This document shows positions 26,153 to 33,953 of a stretch of 64,000 nt of DNA, one piece after another. Positions within the stretch are counted from its first letter, which is position 1, and every line of letters starts with the position of its first letter. The notes beneath the pieces were generated by a model. It was given only the letters and a program-made list of their open reading frames with translations. It searched no databases and was not told the DNA's origin. Position numbers and translations under genes: made by a program. The DNA is from Hydrogenovibrio sp. 3SP14C1 (GTDB taxonomy: Bacteria; Pseudomonadota; Gammaproteobacteria; Thiomicrospirales; Thiomicrospiraceae): assembly GCF_029625905.1 (NCBI RefSeq), contig NZ_JARTLM010000010.1, positions 1 through 64,000 on the forward strand, written 5' to 3'.

Positions 26153-26731
26153 CTACTTTTTCACACATCTTGAAATGGTATAGTCTTTACCTTGCTTGAC
26201 CTTGTCATAATTGCCGAACACTTCCATGAAATTGCGCTTCATGTATTGTCTTAATCCATTGATGGTGACCACCACAAATTGCCCACCGGGTTCAAGCTGT
26301 TCATGCACATCATGCAACAGAATGCTGAGCATTTCTTTCCCCACTTTCGCCGGGATATTGGACACCACGGTACTGAACTTCAAGTCTTTCGGCACATTAC
26401 TCAAGCCATTCGACAGATAGGCTTTGGCATGATTCAGCCCATTCGCTTCGGCGTTCTTATTGGCATAATCCACGGCGACGAAATCTTTATCGACCATATG
26501 CACTTCGCCTTGTATGTTCGCCGCAATCGCCAACCCAAGCGGACCGTAACCACAACCGATATCCAACACTGTTTCTTCAGGCTTTAACGTCAGATGCTTG
26601 AGCAACAACCAAGTCCCCGAATCAATTTCTCTCGGGCTGAAAATGCCCCACGTGGTATGAAAGTTCAGGAGTTTGCCTTTCAGTTCGCTCTGAAAAGTAA
26701 TATCTTGTTTAAGTTGTGCAATGTCGCTCAT
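26153..26731 (-). CDS. RsmC-like class I methyltransferase
   Basis: This 192-residue S-adenosylmethionine-dependent methyltransferase has motif I VLDIGCGYGPLGLAIA and an acidic motif II in VHMVDKDFVAVDYA. VVSNIPAKVGKE replaces the NPP-type motif IV of rRNA guanine N2-methyltransferases. It corresponds to the single-domain RsmC/YbxB-like group (COG2813), whose members modify rRNA or remain uncharacterised. With NIPA rather than NPP, the target is uncertain. A relic of a second copy lies 1.2 kb downstream. Monocistronic. Confidence 0.83.
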   Translation of the reverse strand: MSDIAQLKQDITFQSELKGKLLNFHTTWGIFSPREIDSGTWLLLKHLTLKPEETVLDIGCGYGPLGLAIAANIQGEVHMVDKDFVAVDYANKNAEANGLNHAKAYLSNGLSNVPKDLKFSTVVSNIPAKVGKEMLSILLHDVHEQLEPGGQFVVVTINGLRQYMKRNFMEVFGNYDKVKQGKDYTISRCVKK

Positions 26732-26895
26732 GATGGGTTTAACCTTTGTTAACGGCTTAATTCAATCGAATCGCCACAAACATCAGGCGAACTAAAAAAT
26801 AACGCAGATTGGGCAATTTCTCTAAATTCGAAACGCCGACATTCTGGTATCATATTGTATCTTTTTTATCACAGCACGCGAATGGATTTACACCG

Positions 26896-28929
26896 ATGTT
26901 TGGACTGAATGATCGACAACTTAAAGGGGTGATGCACATTGAGACCCCTGCACTGGTTCTGGCCGGTGCCGGTTCGGGAAAAACACGTGTCATTACCGAG
27001 AAAATCGCTTATTTGATTCGCAAGCACGACGTGCAGCCCTACCATATCTATGCTCTGACGTTTACCAACAAAGCGGCCAAGGAAATGAAAGAGCGTGTCA
27101 CTAAACTTTTAAAAGACGACCCGAGCAAAGGATTGAACGTCTCAACCTTCCATAACTTAGGGCTTAATATTATCCGGCAGGAATATCATGCGCTCGGGTA
27201 TAAGTCGACTTTTTCGATTATGGATGCGACCGATACCAAACAAATTCTGAAAGAACTGATGAAAAAGCAGCAGCTCAGTGAAGAAGAACTGGATGGTGTG
27301 CAATGGGACATTTCCAATTGGAAAAATGCCCACATCAGCCCAGAAAAAGCGCTGGAAATGGCGGAAAACAACCTGCAACAGGCGCGCGCTATTTTATATG
27401 ATTACTATCAAAAGCAATTGCATGCCTATAACTCGGTCGACTTTGATGACTTAATTGGCTTGCCGGTACGACTGTTTAATGAAAATCCGCAAATTTTGGA
27501 CAAGTGGCAAAATAAAGTCCGTTATTTATTGGTGGATGAGTATCAAGACACCAACGCAGCACAGTATGAATTGGTAAAACAACTTGTCGGCGTACGTGCT
27601 AAATTCACAGTAGTTGGTGATGATGACCAATCCATCTATGCGTGGCGTGGTGCTCAGCCAGAAAACTTGGAATTGCTGAAAAAAGACTTCCCAAATTTGG
27701 AAGTGATCAAGCTGGAACAAAACTATCGCTCCAGTAACCGTATTCTGCAAGCGGCAAATACCTTGATTGCCAACAACCCGCATATTTTTGAAAAACGTCT
27801 CTGGTCAGAAATGGGGATGGGCGATATGCTACGCGTAATGGCCTGTTCGGATGAAAACCATGAAGCGGAACGCGTGATCTCTGAAATCATCGTCCACAAG
27901 TTCAAACACCGCACCCAGTTTAAAGATTATGCCATCCTGTATCGCGGTAATTTCCAATCTCGTTTGTTTGAACGTGCTTTACGCGAACAAAATATTCCTT
28001 ACAAGTTATCCGGTGGCCAATCATTCTTTGACAAAGCCGAAATTAAAGATGTGATGAGCTACCTTAAATTGATCGTCAACCCGGATGATGATGCGGCCTT
28101 TTTACGCATTGTGAATACACCTCGCCGCGAAATCGGTGCCTCCACGTTAGAAAAACTGGCGACTTACGCCACCAAACGCGGGGTCAGCTTGTTTGATGCG
28201 ACCCAAGAACTGGGACTCAGCACCGTGCTCAGTGAAAAAGCGCTGCAACGGGTACAGCACTTTGGTGGATTGTTACTCTCCTGGGCGCAAGAAGCCGATG
28301 CGTTAGCAGGCACCGAAGTCACGTCATTTGTCCGACAGCTGATCGAAAAACTGGAATATGACAACTGGTTACACGAAACCAGTAACACCCCCCGTATGGC
28401 AGAAAAACGCATTGAAAACGTGCGCGATTTACTGCTGTGGATTGAGCGCATTATTGACAAAGCTTTTAATGAAGATGGTGACGAACTTCGTTTGGAAAAG
28501 ATTGTCGCCCATATGACCCTGATGGACTTGATGGAGCGCAATGAAGAGGATTCCGAACCCAATATGGTTACTTTGATGACGTTACACGCATCCAAAGGGC
28601 TAGAGTTTCCACATGTATTCTTAATCGGCATGGAAGAAGAGCTATTACCGCATAAACAAAACATGGAATCACCGGGACTGGAAGAAGAACGTCGTTTAGC
28701 GTATGTGGGCATTACTCGTGCCAAGCGTAGCTTGACGATGACCTATGCTAAAAAACGCAAAAAATATGGTGAAGAAATAAAGTGTGAGCCGAGTCGCTTC
28801 CTGGAAGAGTTGCCGGAAGATCTCTTGCAATGGGAAGGCAAGCCGGGCGTTGAACTCTCCCCAGAAGAACAAAAAGTCACCGGGAATGCGCACTTGGAAA
28901 ACTTGAAAGCCATGCTCAACCCAGGATAG
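26896..28929 (+). CDS. rep: ATP-dependent DNA helicase Rep (UvrD family)
   Basis: This superfamily 1A helicase moves 3'-5' on single-stranded DNA and helps forks pass protein blocks. Walker A is AGAGSGKTRVI, Walker B lies in LLVDEYQDTN, motif III is VVGDDDQSIYAWRGA, and motif VI is RRLAYVGITRAKR. The start is set at 26896 (MFGLNDRQLKGV), which gives 677 residues, close to E. coli Rep at 673. The open frame extends 29 codons upstream without conservation. The C-terminus lacks the long UvrD-type tail, favouring Rep over UvrD or PcrA. A divergent neighbour is the methyltransferase gene. Confidence 0.92.
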   Translation: MFGLNDRQLKGVMHIETPALVLAGAGSGKTRVITEKIAYLIRKHDVQPYHIYALTFTNKAAKEMKERVTKLLKDDPSKGLNVSTFHNLGLNIIRQEYHALGYKSTFSIMDATDTKQILKELMKKQQLSEEELDGVQWDISNWKNAHISPEKALEMAENNLQQARAILYDYYQKQLHAYNSVDFDDLIGLPVRLFNENPQILDKWQNKVRYLLVDEYQDTNAAQYELVKQLVGVRAKFTVVGDDDQSIYAWRGAQPENLELLKKDFPNLEVIKLEQNYRSSNRILQAANTLIANNPHIFEKRLWSEMGMGDMLRVMACSDENHEAERVISEIIVHKFKHRTQFKDYAILYRGNFQSRLFERALREQNIPYKLSGGQSFFDKAEIKDVMSYLKLIVNPDDDAAFLRIVNTPRREIGASTLEKLATYATKRGVSLFDATQELGLSTVLSEKALQRVQHFGGLLLSWAQEADALAGTEVTSFVRQLIEKLEYDNWLHETSNTPRMAEKRIENVRDLLLWIERIIDKAFNEDGDELRLEKIVAHMTLMDLMERNEEDSEPNMVTLMTLHASKGLEFPHVFLIGMEEELLPHKQNMESPGLEEERRLAYVGITRAKRSLTMTYAKKRKKYGEEIKCEPSRFLEELPEDLLQWEGKPGVELSPEEQKVTGNAHLENLKAMLNPG

Positions 28930-28961
28930 ACCGCCACTCGATTGATACAAAAGGACGACAG

Positions 28962-30149
28962 ATGATTGCAGACTTTCAAATCGCCAACCTCCCTAAAATT
29001 CAATTCGGCTGGGGGATCCGAGATCAATTTGCACAAGCCATAGCAGAGCAAGGCTATCAATCGGTTGTACTCATTTCCGGTCAATTTTTGACCAGGCCTG
29101 GCGGTTTTTCAGCAGAGCTGATTACGCAACTGCAACAGAAAAATATCCGCGTCAATGTCTTTGTGGTCTCTGGCGAACCCTCCCCTGATTTGGTCGATGA
29201 AATCGTTAAAGCCAGCCCAAACAATGCCGAAGCGGTGATTGGTATTGGCGGCGGGAGTGTACTGGATGCGGCCAAAGCAGTGGCGGGGTTAATTCCTAGC
29301 CAAACCTCGGTGATGGATTACTTGGAAGGTGTCGGAAAAGGACTCAAACTGACCAGTAAGACCTTGCCTTTTATCGCGATGCCAACCACGGCCGGCACGG
29401 GTAGTGAAACCACCAAGAACGCAGTGCTGTCACGTTTAGACGAATTCAAAAAATCGTTTCGGGATGACAAACTGCTCGCAAAAGAAGTCTGGTTAGACCC
29501 CAGCTTCCTCCCAACCTGCCCACACGAGGTGCTTTACAGCACGGGCATGGATGCCTTTACCCAGTTATTGGAATCTTACACAACCCTAAAGGCCAACCCG
29601 ATTACGGATGCTTTGGCATGGCAAGGCATGACATTGTTTAACGGTGCGTTTGAAGCCATCAACAGCGATGATTTTGAACAGCAAAAAACCGGTTATGGCA
29701 ATTTAATGCTGGCGGCCTGTTTATCCGGCATCACCTTGGCGAATGCCGGGCTAGGCGCAGTGCATGGTTTAGCTGGCCCAATCGGCGCTTTCTTCAAAGC
29801 CCCACATGGCGTGCTTTGCGCGGCCTTACTCGCCCCTATTACCGAAGCGAACATTCTTGCCTTACAACAATCAGACGAAGCACATGCGGCCAATACCTTA
29901 GTTAAATATGCTCAAATCGGCAGACTCTTTACAGCTACGTCACTCCGTGAAACCGATGCGCTCTCCGTGTTAATCGAACACTTACGACAGTTGACTAAAA
30001 CTTACATTCCAAACCGTTTATCTGAGTATGGGTTGCAAGATGATAATTTAGCGCCGGTTCTGAACAGCTGCCGCTCAGGCAGTATGACAGGAAACCCCTT
30101 AATACTCCCTGATGAGACACTTTTATCCGCCATCGGACAAGCATTATAG
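28962..30149 (+). CDS. Iron-containing alcohol dehydrogenase
   Basis: The protein has 395 residues of the group III (iron-dependent) alcohol dehydrogenase family. The NAD-binding block is GIGGGSVLDAAKAVAG, followed by MPTTAGTGSE. Metal-binding His residues are in AVHGLAGPIGAFFKAPHG. AAAAGGA lies about 7 bases before the ATG. The substrate could be a primary alcohol, lactaldehyde or another short aldehyde; it cannot be told from sequence. A copy of CCAGGCCTGG lies inside the gene, encoding TRPGG near residues 43-47. It follows rep after 32 bases and may be co-transcribed. Confidence 0.88.
   Translation: MIADFQIANLPKIQFGWGIRDQFAQAIAEQGYQSVVLISGQFLTRPGGFSAELITQLQQKNIRVNVFVVSGEPSPDLVDEIVKASPNNAEAVIGIGGGSVLDAAKAVAGLIPSQTSVMDYLEGVGKGLKLTSKTLPFIAMPTTAGTGSETTKNAVLSRLDEFKKSFRDDKLLAKEVWLDPSFLPTCPHEVLYSTGMDAFTQLLESYTTLKANPITDALAWQGMTLFNGAFEAINSDDFEQQKTGYGNLMLAACLSGITLANAGLGAVHGLAGPIGAFFKAPHGVLCAALLAPITEANILALQQSDEAHAANTLVKYAQIGRLFTATSLRETDALSVLIEHLRQLTKTYIPNRLSEYGLQDDNLAPVLNSCRSGSMTGNPLILPDETLLSAIGQAL
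29092..29101. repeat. CCAGGCCTGG palindrome inside a coding region
   Basis: An exact copy inside the alcohol dehydrogenase gene, followed by CGGTTTTT and preceded by CAATTTTTGA. It is read as Thr-Arg-Pro-Gly-Gly. The flanking tracts resemble those at intergenic copies although no transcript should end here. Confidence 0.8.
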
Positions 30150-30204
30150 GTCTATATCTTACTCAAAATAGGGCAAGTGTAATTTCTTCGTTTTTATGCC
30201 TTTT

Positions 30205-30232
30205 TTGCTGTAAAATCAGGTCACTATATAAT
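30205..30232 (+). promoter_or_regulatory. Candidate promoter of the Lap locus
   Basis: A perfect TATAAT at 30227-30232 lies 16 bases after TTGCTG, which keeps only the TTG of the -35 consensus. It sits 28 bases upstream of the first gene of the locus. It could be a weak or activated sigma-70 promoter. Confidence 0.4.
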
Positions 30233-30260
30233 AATACTACTTGATAAATAAGGTTATTCA

Positions 30261-31205
30261 ATGAGACCCTCTTTATTTCTTTGCACTGTGACACTCTCTT
30301 TATCTAGCATTTTTTCGACTTCTCTTTTCGCTCAAGAACCCTCTCAGCCGCCACAAAGTATCGCTGAAAAAACGTTGACAGAAAAATCCTCACAACCAGA
30401 AAAAATCTCCAGTCTTTATAAAGACCTTGATCAGGATGGGGTGGCAGACAAGCTGGATCACTGTTTGAATAGCCTACCCAATCAAAAAGTTAACCAATTT
30501 GGTTGTGAGTCAGATGAAGACAATGATGGGGTCGTGGATCGACTCGATCAATGTCTCAAAACGCCGGCAGGCATCAGTGTCAACAAATTCGGCTGTGAGG
30601 GTGATGCGGATAATGACGGTGTTTTCGACAGTCAAGACCAATGTCCTGGAACACTCCCGGGCGTTGAAGTCAACAAAATAGGTTGTCGTTTAGATACAGA
30701 CCTTGACAGAGATGGCATCTTAAACGAAAAAGATCAATGTCCCGGCACGCCAATCGGGGTAACCGTCAATCAATACGGCTGTGAACCTAAAAGTTTAGTA
30801 GTGACGAATATTGTCTTTGACACCGGTTCTTATGTAATTCGCCCTGACCAAAAACCTATTTTAGATAGAGATATCAGTCAATTGAGAACCCTTAAAGAAC
30901 ATGAGCGCATTGTCATTACCGGCTTTACAGATGCTTTGGGCAGTGAGCGCAGTAACATGAAATTATCTTGGAATCGAGCACAAGCCACCAAAGATTATCT
31001 GGTTCGCAAATTTGATTATGATGCCTCTAAAATTTTAGTGCTCGGAAAAGGCGAAACCAATCCGGTAGCTTCCAATGCGACAAAGGCGGGAAGAAAGCAA
31101 AATAGACGTATTTCTTTTATGGTTATGGATCAACAAATTGTGCCAAATGAAGCCGTTGCCACATTGCCCGAAAAAATGAAACACTATAACCGTTATCAAG
31201 AATAA
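30261..31205 (+). CDS. OmpA-family protein with thrombospondin type 3 calcium repeats
   Basis: The 314-residue protein has a signal peptide (cleavage near LFAQ). Four thrombospondin type 3-like repeats (about residues 55-175) follow, each with a DxDxDG calcium loop (DLDQDGVAD, DEDNDGVVD, DADNDGVFD, DLDRDGILN) and paired Cys residues. An OmpA-like peptidoglycan-binding domain (about 185-300) ends it, including ITGFTDALGSERSN. It should sit in the periplasm or outer membrane and hold on to the cell wall. It opens the Lap operon, 17 bases before lapG. A link between its calcium loops and the calcium-dependent LapG protease is attractive but only inferred. Confidence 0.88.
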   Translation: MRPSLFLCTVTLSLSSIFSTSLFAQEPSQPPQSIAEKTLTEKSSQPEKISSLYKDLDQDGVADKLDHCLNSLPNQKVNQFGCESDEDNDGVVDRLDQCLKTPAGISVNKFGCEGDADNDGVFDSQDQCPGTLPGVEVNKIGCRLDTDLDRDGILNEKDQCPGTPIGVTVNQYGCEPKSLVVTNIVFDTGSYVIRPDQKPILDRDISQLRTLKEHERIVITGFTDALGSERSNMKLSWNRAQATKDYLVRKFDYDASKILVLGKGETNPVASNATKAGRKQNRRISFMVMDQQIVPNEAVATLPEKMKHYNRYQE

Positions 31206-31222
31206 ATCATGATGCCTGACTT

Positions 31223-31867
31223 ATGACCAAGCTCCTGTTGATACTCATTTTGAGCACAATGACCTTAAGTTGGGCGACCGCCTCAAAGGCGCCGCAGGTC
31301 ATTACCCCAAAGGAGATCCAGAAAGCAAAACAGCAGTATGGTCCTTTAGCTGCCAAACGACTGGAAGCATGGCAGGCTTTGGTGAACGAAAATTACCAGA
31401 AGCCAGAAAAAATAAAACTCGATAAAGTGAACCGTTTTTTCAATGAAGCGCGCTTTGTTTCCGATGCTGAGCATTGGCATCAAAAAGATTACTGGGCAAC
31501 GCCGATTGAACTATTGGGTACGGATGCTGGAGACTGCGAAGACTTTGTGATTGCAAAATACTTTACTTTAAAGGCAATGGGTGTCGCAGAATCAAAGCTA
31601 TACCTTACTTACGTTAAAGCCGTTCGACTTCGACAAGCGCACATGGTGTTGACCTATTTTGAAACACCTAGATCGATACCGCTGGTTTTAGATAATATCA
31701 ATCGTCGTATTGTGAAAGCAACACAGCGCCGAGATCTCATACCGATATACAGTTTCAACGGTGATGGGCTATGGTTATCGAAACAACGAGGCAAAGGGGC
31801 TGCCGTTAAAGGGGGAACCAAAAAATTGAAAAACTGGAATCAATTACTCAAAAGGATGCAGCAATGA
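31223..31867 (+). CDS. lapG: Periplasmic cysteine protease LapG (transglutaminase-like)
   Basis: LapG cuts the N-terminal retention region of LapA-type adhesins and releases them from the cell surface when c-di-GMP is low. The 214-residue protein has a signal peptide (cleavage after ATA or ASA). The predicted catalytic triad is Cys105 (GDCEDF), His140 (QAHMVL) and Asp157 (LVLDNIN). This is the bacterial transglutaminase-like Cys protease pattern. It is followed by lapD, its inhibitor partner, with a 20-codon bridging frame between them. No adhesin substrate is encoded in the window. Confidence 0.9.
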   Translation: MTKLLLILILSTMTLSWATASKAPQVITPKEIQKAKQQYGPLAAKRLEAWQALVNENYQKPEKIKLDKVNRFFNEARFVSDAEHWHQKDYWATPIELLGTDAGDCEDFVIAKYFTLKAMGVAESKLYLTYVKAVRLRQAHMVLTYFETPRSIPLVLDNINRRIVKATQRRDLIPIYSFNGDGLWLSKQRGKGAAVKGGTKKLKNWNQLLKRMQQ

Positions 31868-31926
31868 AATTCAACGCACAGGCTGCCTCTGACAACACCT
31901 CTCTACCAAAAGGAAGCGACTCATGA
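31864..31926 (+). CDS. 20-codon frame bridging lapG and lapD
   Basis: An ATG overlaps the lapG stop as ATGA (31864-31867), and the frame runs 20 codons to a TGA that overlaps the lapD ATG, again as ATGA (31923-31926). The peptide (MKFNAQAASD...) has no known match. It would carry ribosomes from lapG to lapD. An AAGGAAG site for lapD lies inside it. Whether the peptide itself matters is unknown. Confidence 0.4.
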   Translation: MKFNAQAASDNTSLPKGSDS

Positions 31927-33860
31927 GCTTGAGTAAACAAATGATGCTTTTTATCACTGGAATGCTGGTTATTTTGTTATTGGGGACCTTTTTACTCAAT
32001 CTAAATAATACCCGATCCTTTTTAGAGGCCCAACTGCAATCTCATGCCCAGGACACGGCAACCTCCTTAGGGCTATCACTCAGCTCTGTCGCCAACCCAG
32101 AAGATCCTTCCAGCATGGAAACCATGATTAACGCAGTATTTGATCGTGGCTATTATTCTCACATCACCATGCGAGATATGGATGGACAACTGATTTATGA
32201 AAAAAGTAACTCACATGACATAGACGGTATACCGAATTGGTTCATTAATCTTATTTCTATTGAGGCGCCTAATGCAGAAGCGTTAGTTCAATCCGGTTGG
32301 ATTCCTTTGGGACATCTAACCGTTCAGAGCCATCCAGGGTATGCTTATATTGAGCTGTGGAAAACGGCCATTACCTTATTGCTTTGGTTCACACTTGCAG
32401 CAGCCATTGCTATCGGGTTTGCGGCCTATGCATTGCGCGTCATGCTGACCCCTTTAAAGAAAATGGAAAAACAAGCCGAAGCCATTGTACGCAAAGAATA
32501 CCTCTTACAAGAAGCCTTACCAGGCACCATTGAATTCAAACGCGTCGTTTCCGCCATGAATGCCATGGTTTATAAAATGAAGAAAGTGTTTGATCGAGAT
32601 GCACAACATGCCGAAAAATTACAGAAGCTTGCCTATCAAGATAGTGTGACTGGACTCAGCAATCGTCGGCATTTTGAAATGAACATTGATGCCTTGTTGG
32701 ATACACAAGCCGAAGCCTCTCCCGGTACAATTTGTCTCATTCGTATTCACCATTTGAAAGAATTTAATGACCAGTTTGGTTATATGTCTGGAGACAACTT
32801 AGTAAAAGCATTGGCCGATAAAATGATGAATAATTTCAACTTTGACAACAGCTTTTATGCTCGTTTGAATGGCTCTGAACTGTTAACCATTATGCCCACC
32901 ATTTCAGGCAGAAAGTTATCCAAACCGGTCTCAGAAATATGTGAAGCCATGCCTAAAGTGTTAAGTCACTTAAAAGCCTCTGAATCACAAGTGAGTATCT
33001 CCATCGCCTATCTTGATTACACTCCGGGGAATAATCGCAGTGAGCTGTTAGCGCAACTTGACTTTGCCACCAAAGAAGCCAGCCAGCTAGGCAAAAACCA
33101 ATATTTTTATTACCAACCTGAAAAATTAAACGCTGAAGAAGACACCCGCTGGAAAGACATGCTAAATGTGGCGATCAAGGAAAAACGTTTTATTTTATTT
33201 CAACAAGCTGCATATGATGAAAATCGAAAAATTCATAGCCGAGAAGCATTGCTTCGTTTAAAAGATGAAAACAACACGATCCACTCGGCCAGCTTTTTTA
33301 TACCCGCTATCCGCAAACTGAATAAAATGGATGAAATTGATAAACTTGCTGTCTCTCTAGCTGTGACTTATCTGTCGAAACATACTTTATTTCATGGTGA
33401 GCGTCTTGCCATCAATCTTGGACAAAGCATTATCCGAGACCAAACATTCCAGAATTGGTTATTCGAGCAGCTTGAAACCGTAAACACAGATCAAATTGCC
33501 ATTGAAATTCCAGAAGCCATTATCAATGCCAACCGAAATGAAGTGAGACCATTGATCGAAAGAATTAAAAGCATGGGTATCCAGTTTGGACTCGATCACT
33601 TTGGGAATCGTTTTACCAACATGAATTACATCCAAGAATTGCGACCAGATTACATCAAGCTGGATACATCCTTCTCAAAAGCCATTGAACAGGATGAGCA
33701 AACCCATTATTACATTTCCAGCTTGTGTGACATGTCGCAAAGTTTGGATATACAGATTATTGCCATGTCCATTGAAAATGAAGCGCAAATCCAAGCCTTT
33801 AAAGAATTAGGTATTCATCATTTTCAAGGATATTATTTCGGAGCGCCGAAATCCTTATAA
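31923..33860 (+). CDS. lapD: c-di-GMP receptor LapD
   Basis: LapD binds c-di-GMP in the cytoplasm and then traps LapG in the periplasm. The 645-residue protein has an N-terminal membrane helix (about 8-26), a periplasmic LapD/MoxY-type domain (to about 150), a second helix (about 153-173) and HAMP. A degenerate GGDEF domain follows (the signature is replaced by RLNGSELL), then a degenerate EAL domain (about 405-645). EAL is kept in SREALLRL, but the DDFG signature reads LDHFGN, so it should bind rather than cut c-di-GMP. Its position next to lapG and the type I secretion genes makes the call firm. Confidence 0.9.
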   Translation: MSLSKQMMLFITGMLVILLLGTFLLNLNNTRSFLEAQLQSHAQDTATSLGLSLSSVANPEDPSSMETMINAVFDRGYYSHITMRDMDGQLIYEKSNSHDIDGIPNWFINLISIEAPNAEALVQSGWIPLGHLTVQSHPGYAYIELWKTAITLLLWFTLAAAIAIGFAAYALRVMLTPLKKMEKQAEAIVRKEYLLQEALPGTIEFKRVVSAMNAMVYKMKKVFDRDAQHAEKLQKLAYQDSVTGLSNRRHFEMNIDALLDTQAEASPGTICLIRIHHLKEFNDQFGYMSGDNLVKALADKMMNNFNFDNSFYARLNGSELLTIMPTISGRKLSKPVSEICEAMPKVLSHLKASESQVSISIAYLDYTPGNNRSELLAQLDFATKEASQLGKNQYFYYQPEKLNAEEDTRWKDMLNVAIKEKRFILFQQAAYDENRKIHSREALLRLKDENNTIHSASFFIPAIRKLNKMDEIDKLAVSLAVTYLSKHTLFHGERLAINLGQSIIRDQTFQNWLFEQLETVNTDQIAIEIPEAIINANRNEVRPLIERIKSMGIQFGLDHFGNRFTNMNYIQELRPDYIKLDTSFSKAIEQDEQTHYYISSLCDMSQSLDIQIIAMSIENEAQIQAFKELGIHHFQGYYFGAPKSL

Positions 33861-33953
33861 AAACTGGGTGTAAAGAAAATATACTCTACCCAAAATGTAA
33901 AATTATTTTATACTCAACCACTTAACGCAACAGGATAGGGAACTGCTGAATTT

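Noticed and set aside
25983-26168. 61-codon open frame on the minus strand
   Set aside because: It overlaps the methyltransferase 3' end, has no ribosome site and has no recognisable protein features.
26809-26895. Upstream extension of the Rep helicase frame
   Set aside because: Family proteins start just before the first helicase block, close to the ATG at 26896. The extra 29 codons show no similarity.
33860-33953. TGGGT...ACCCA inverted repeat between lapD and lapB
   Set aside because: The stem is only five bases with a long AT-rich loop and no clear T run, so it is not called a terminator.
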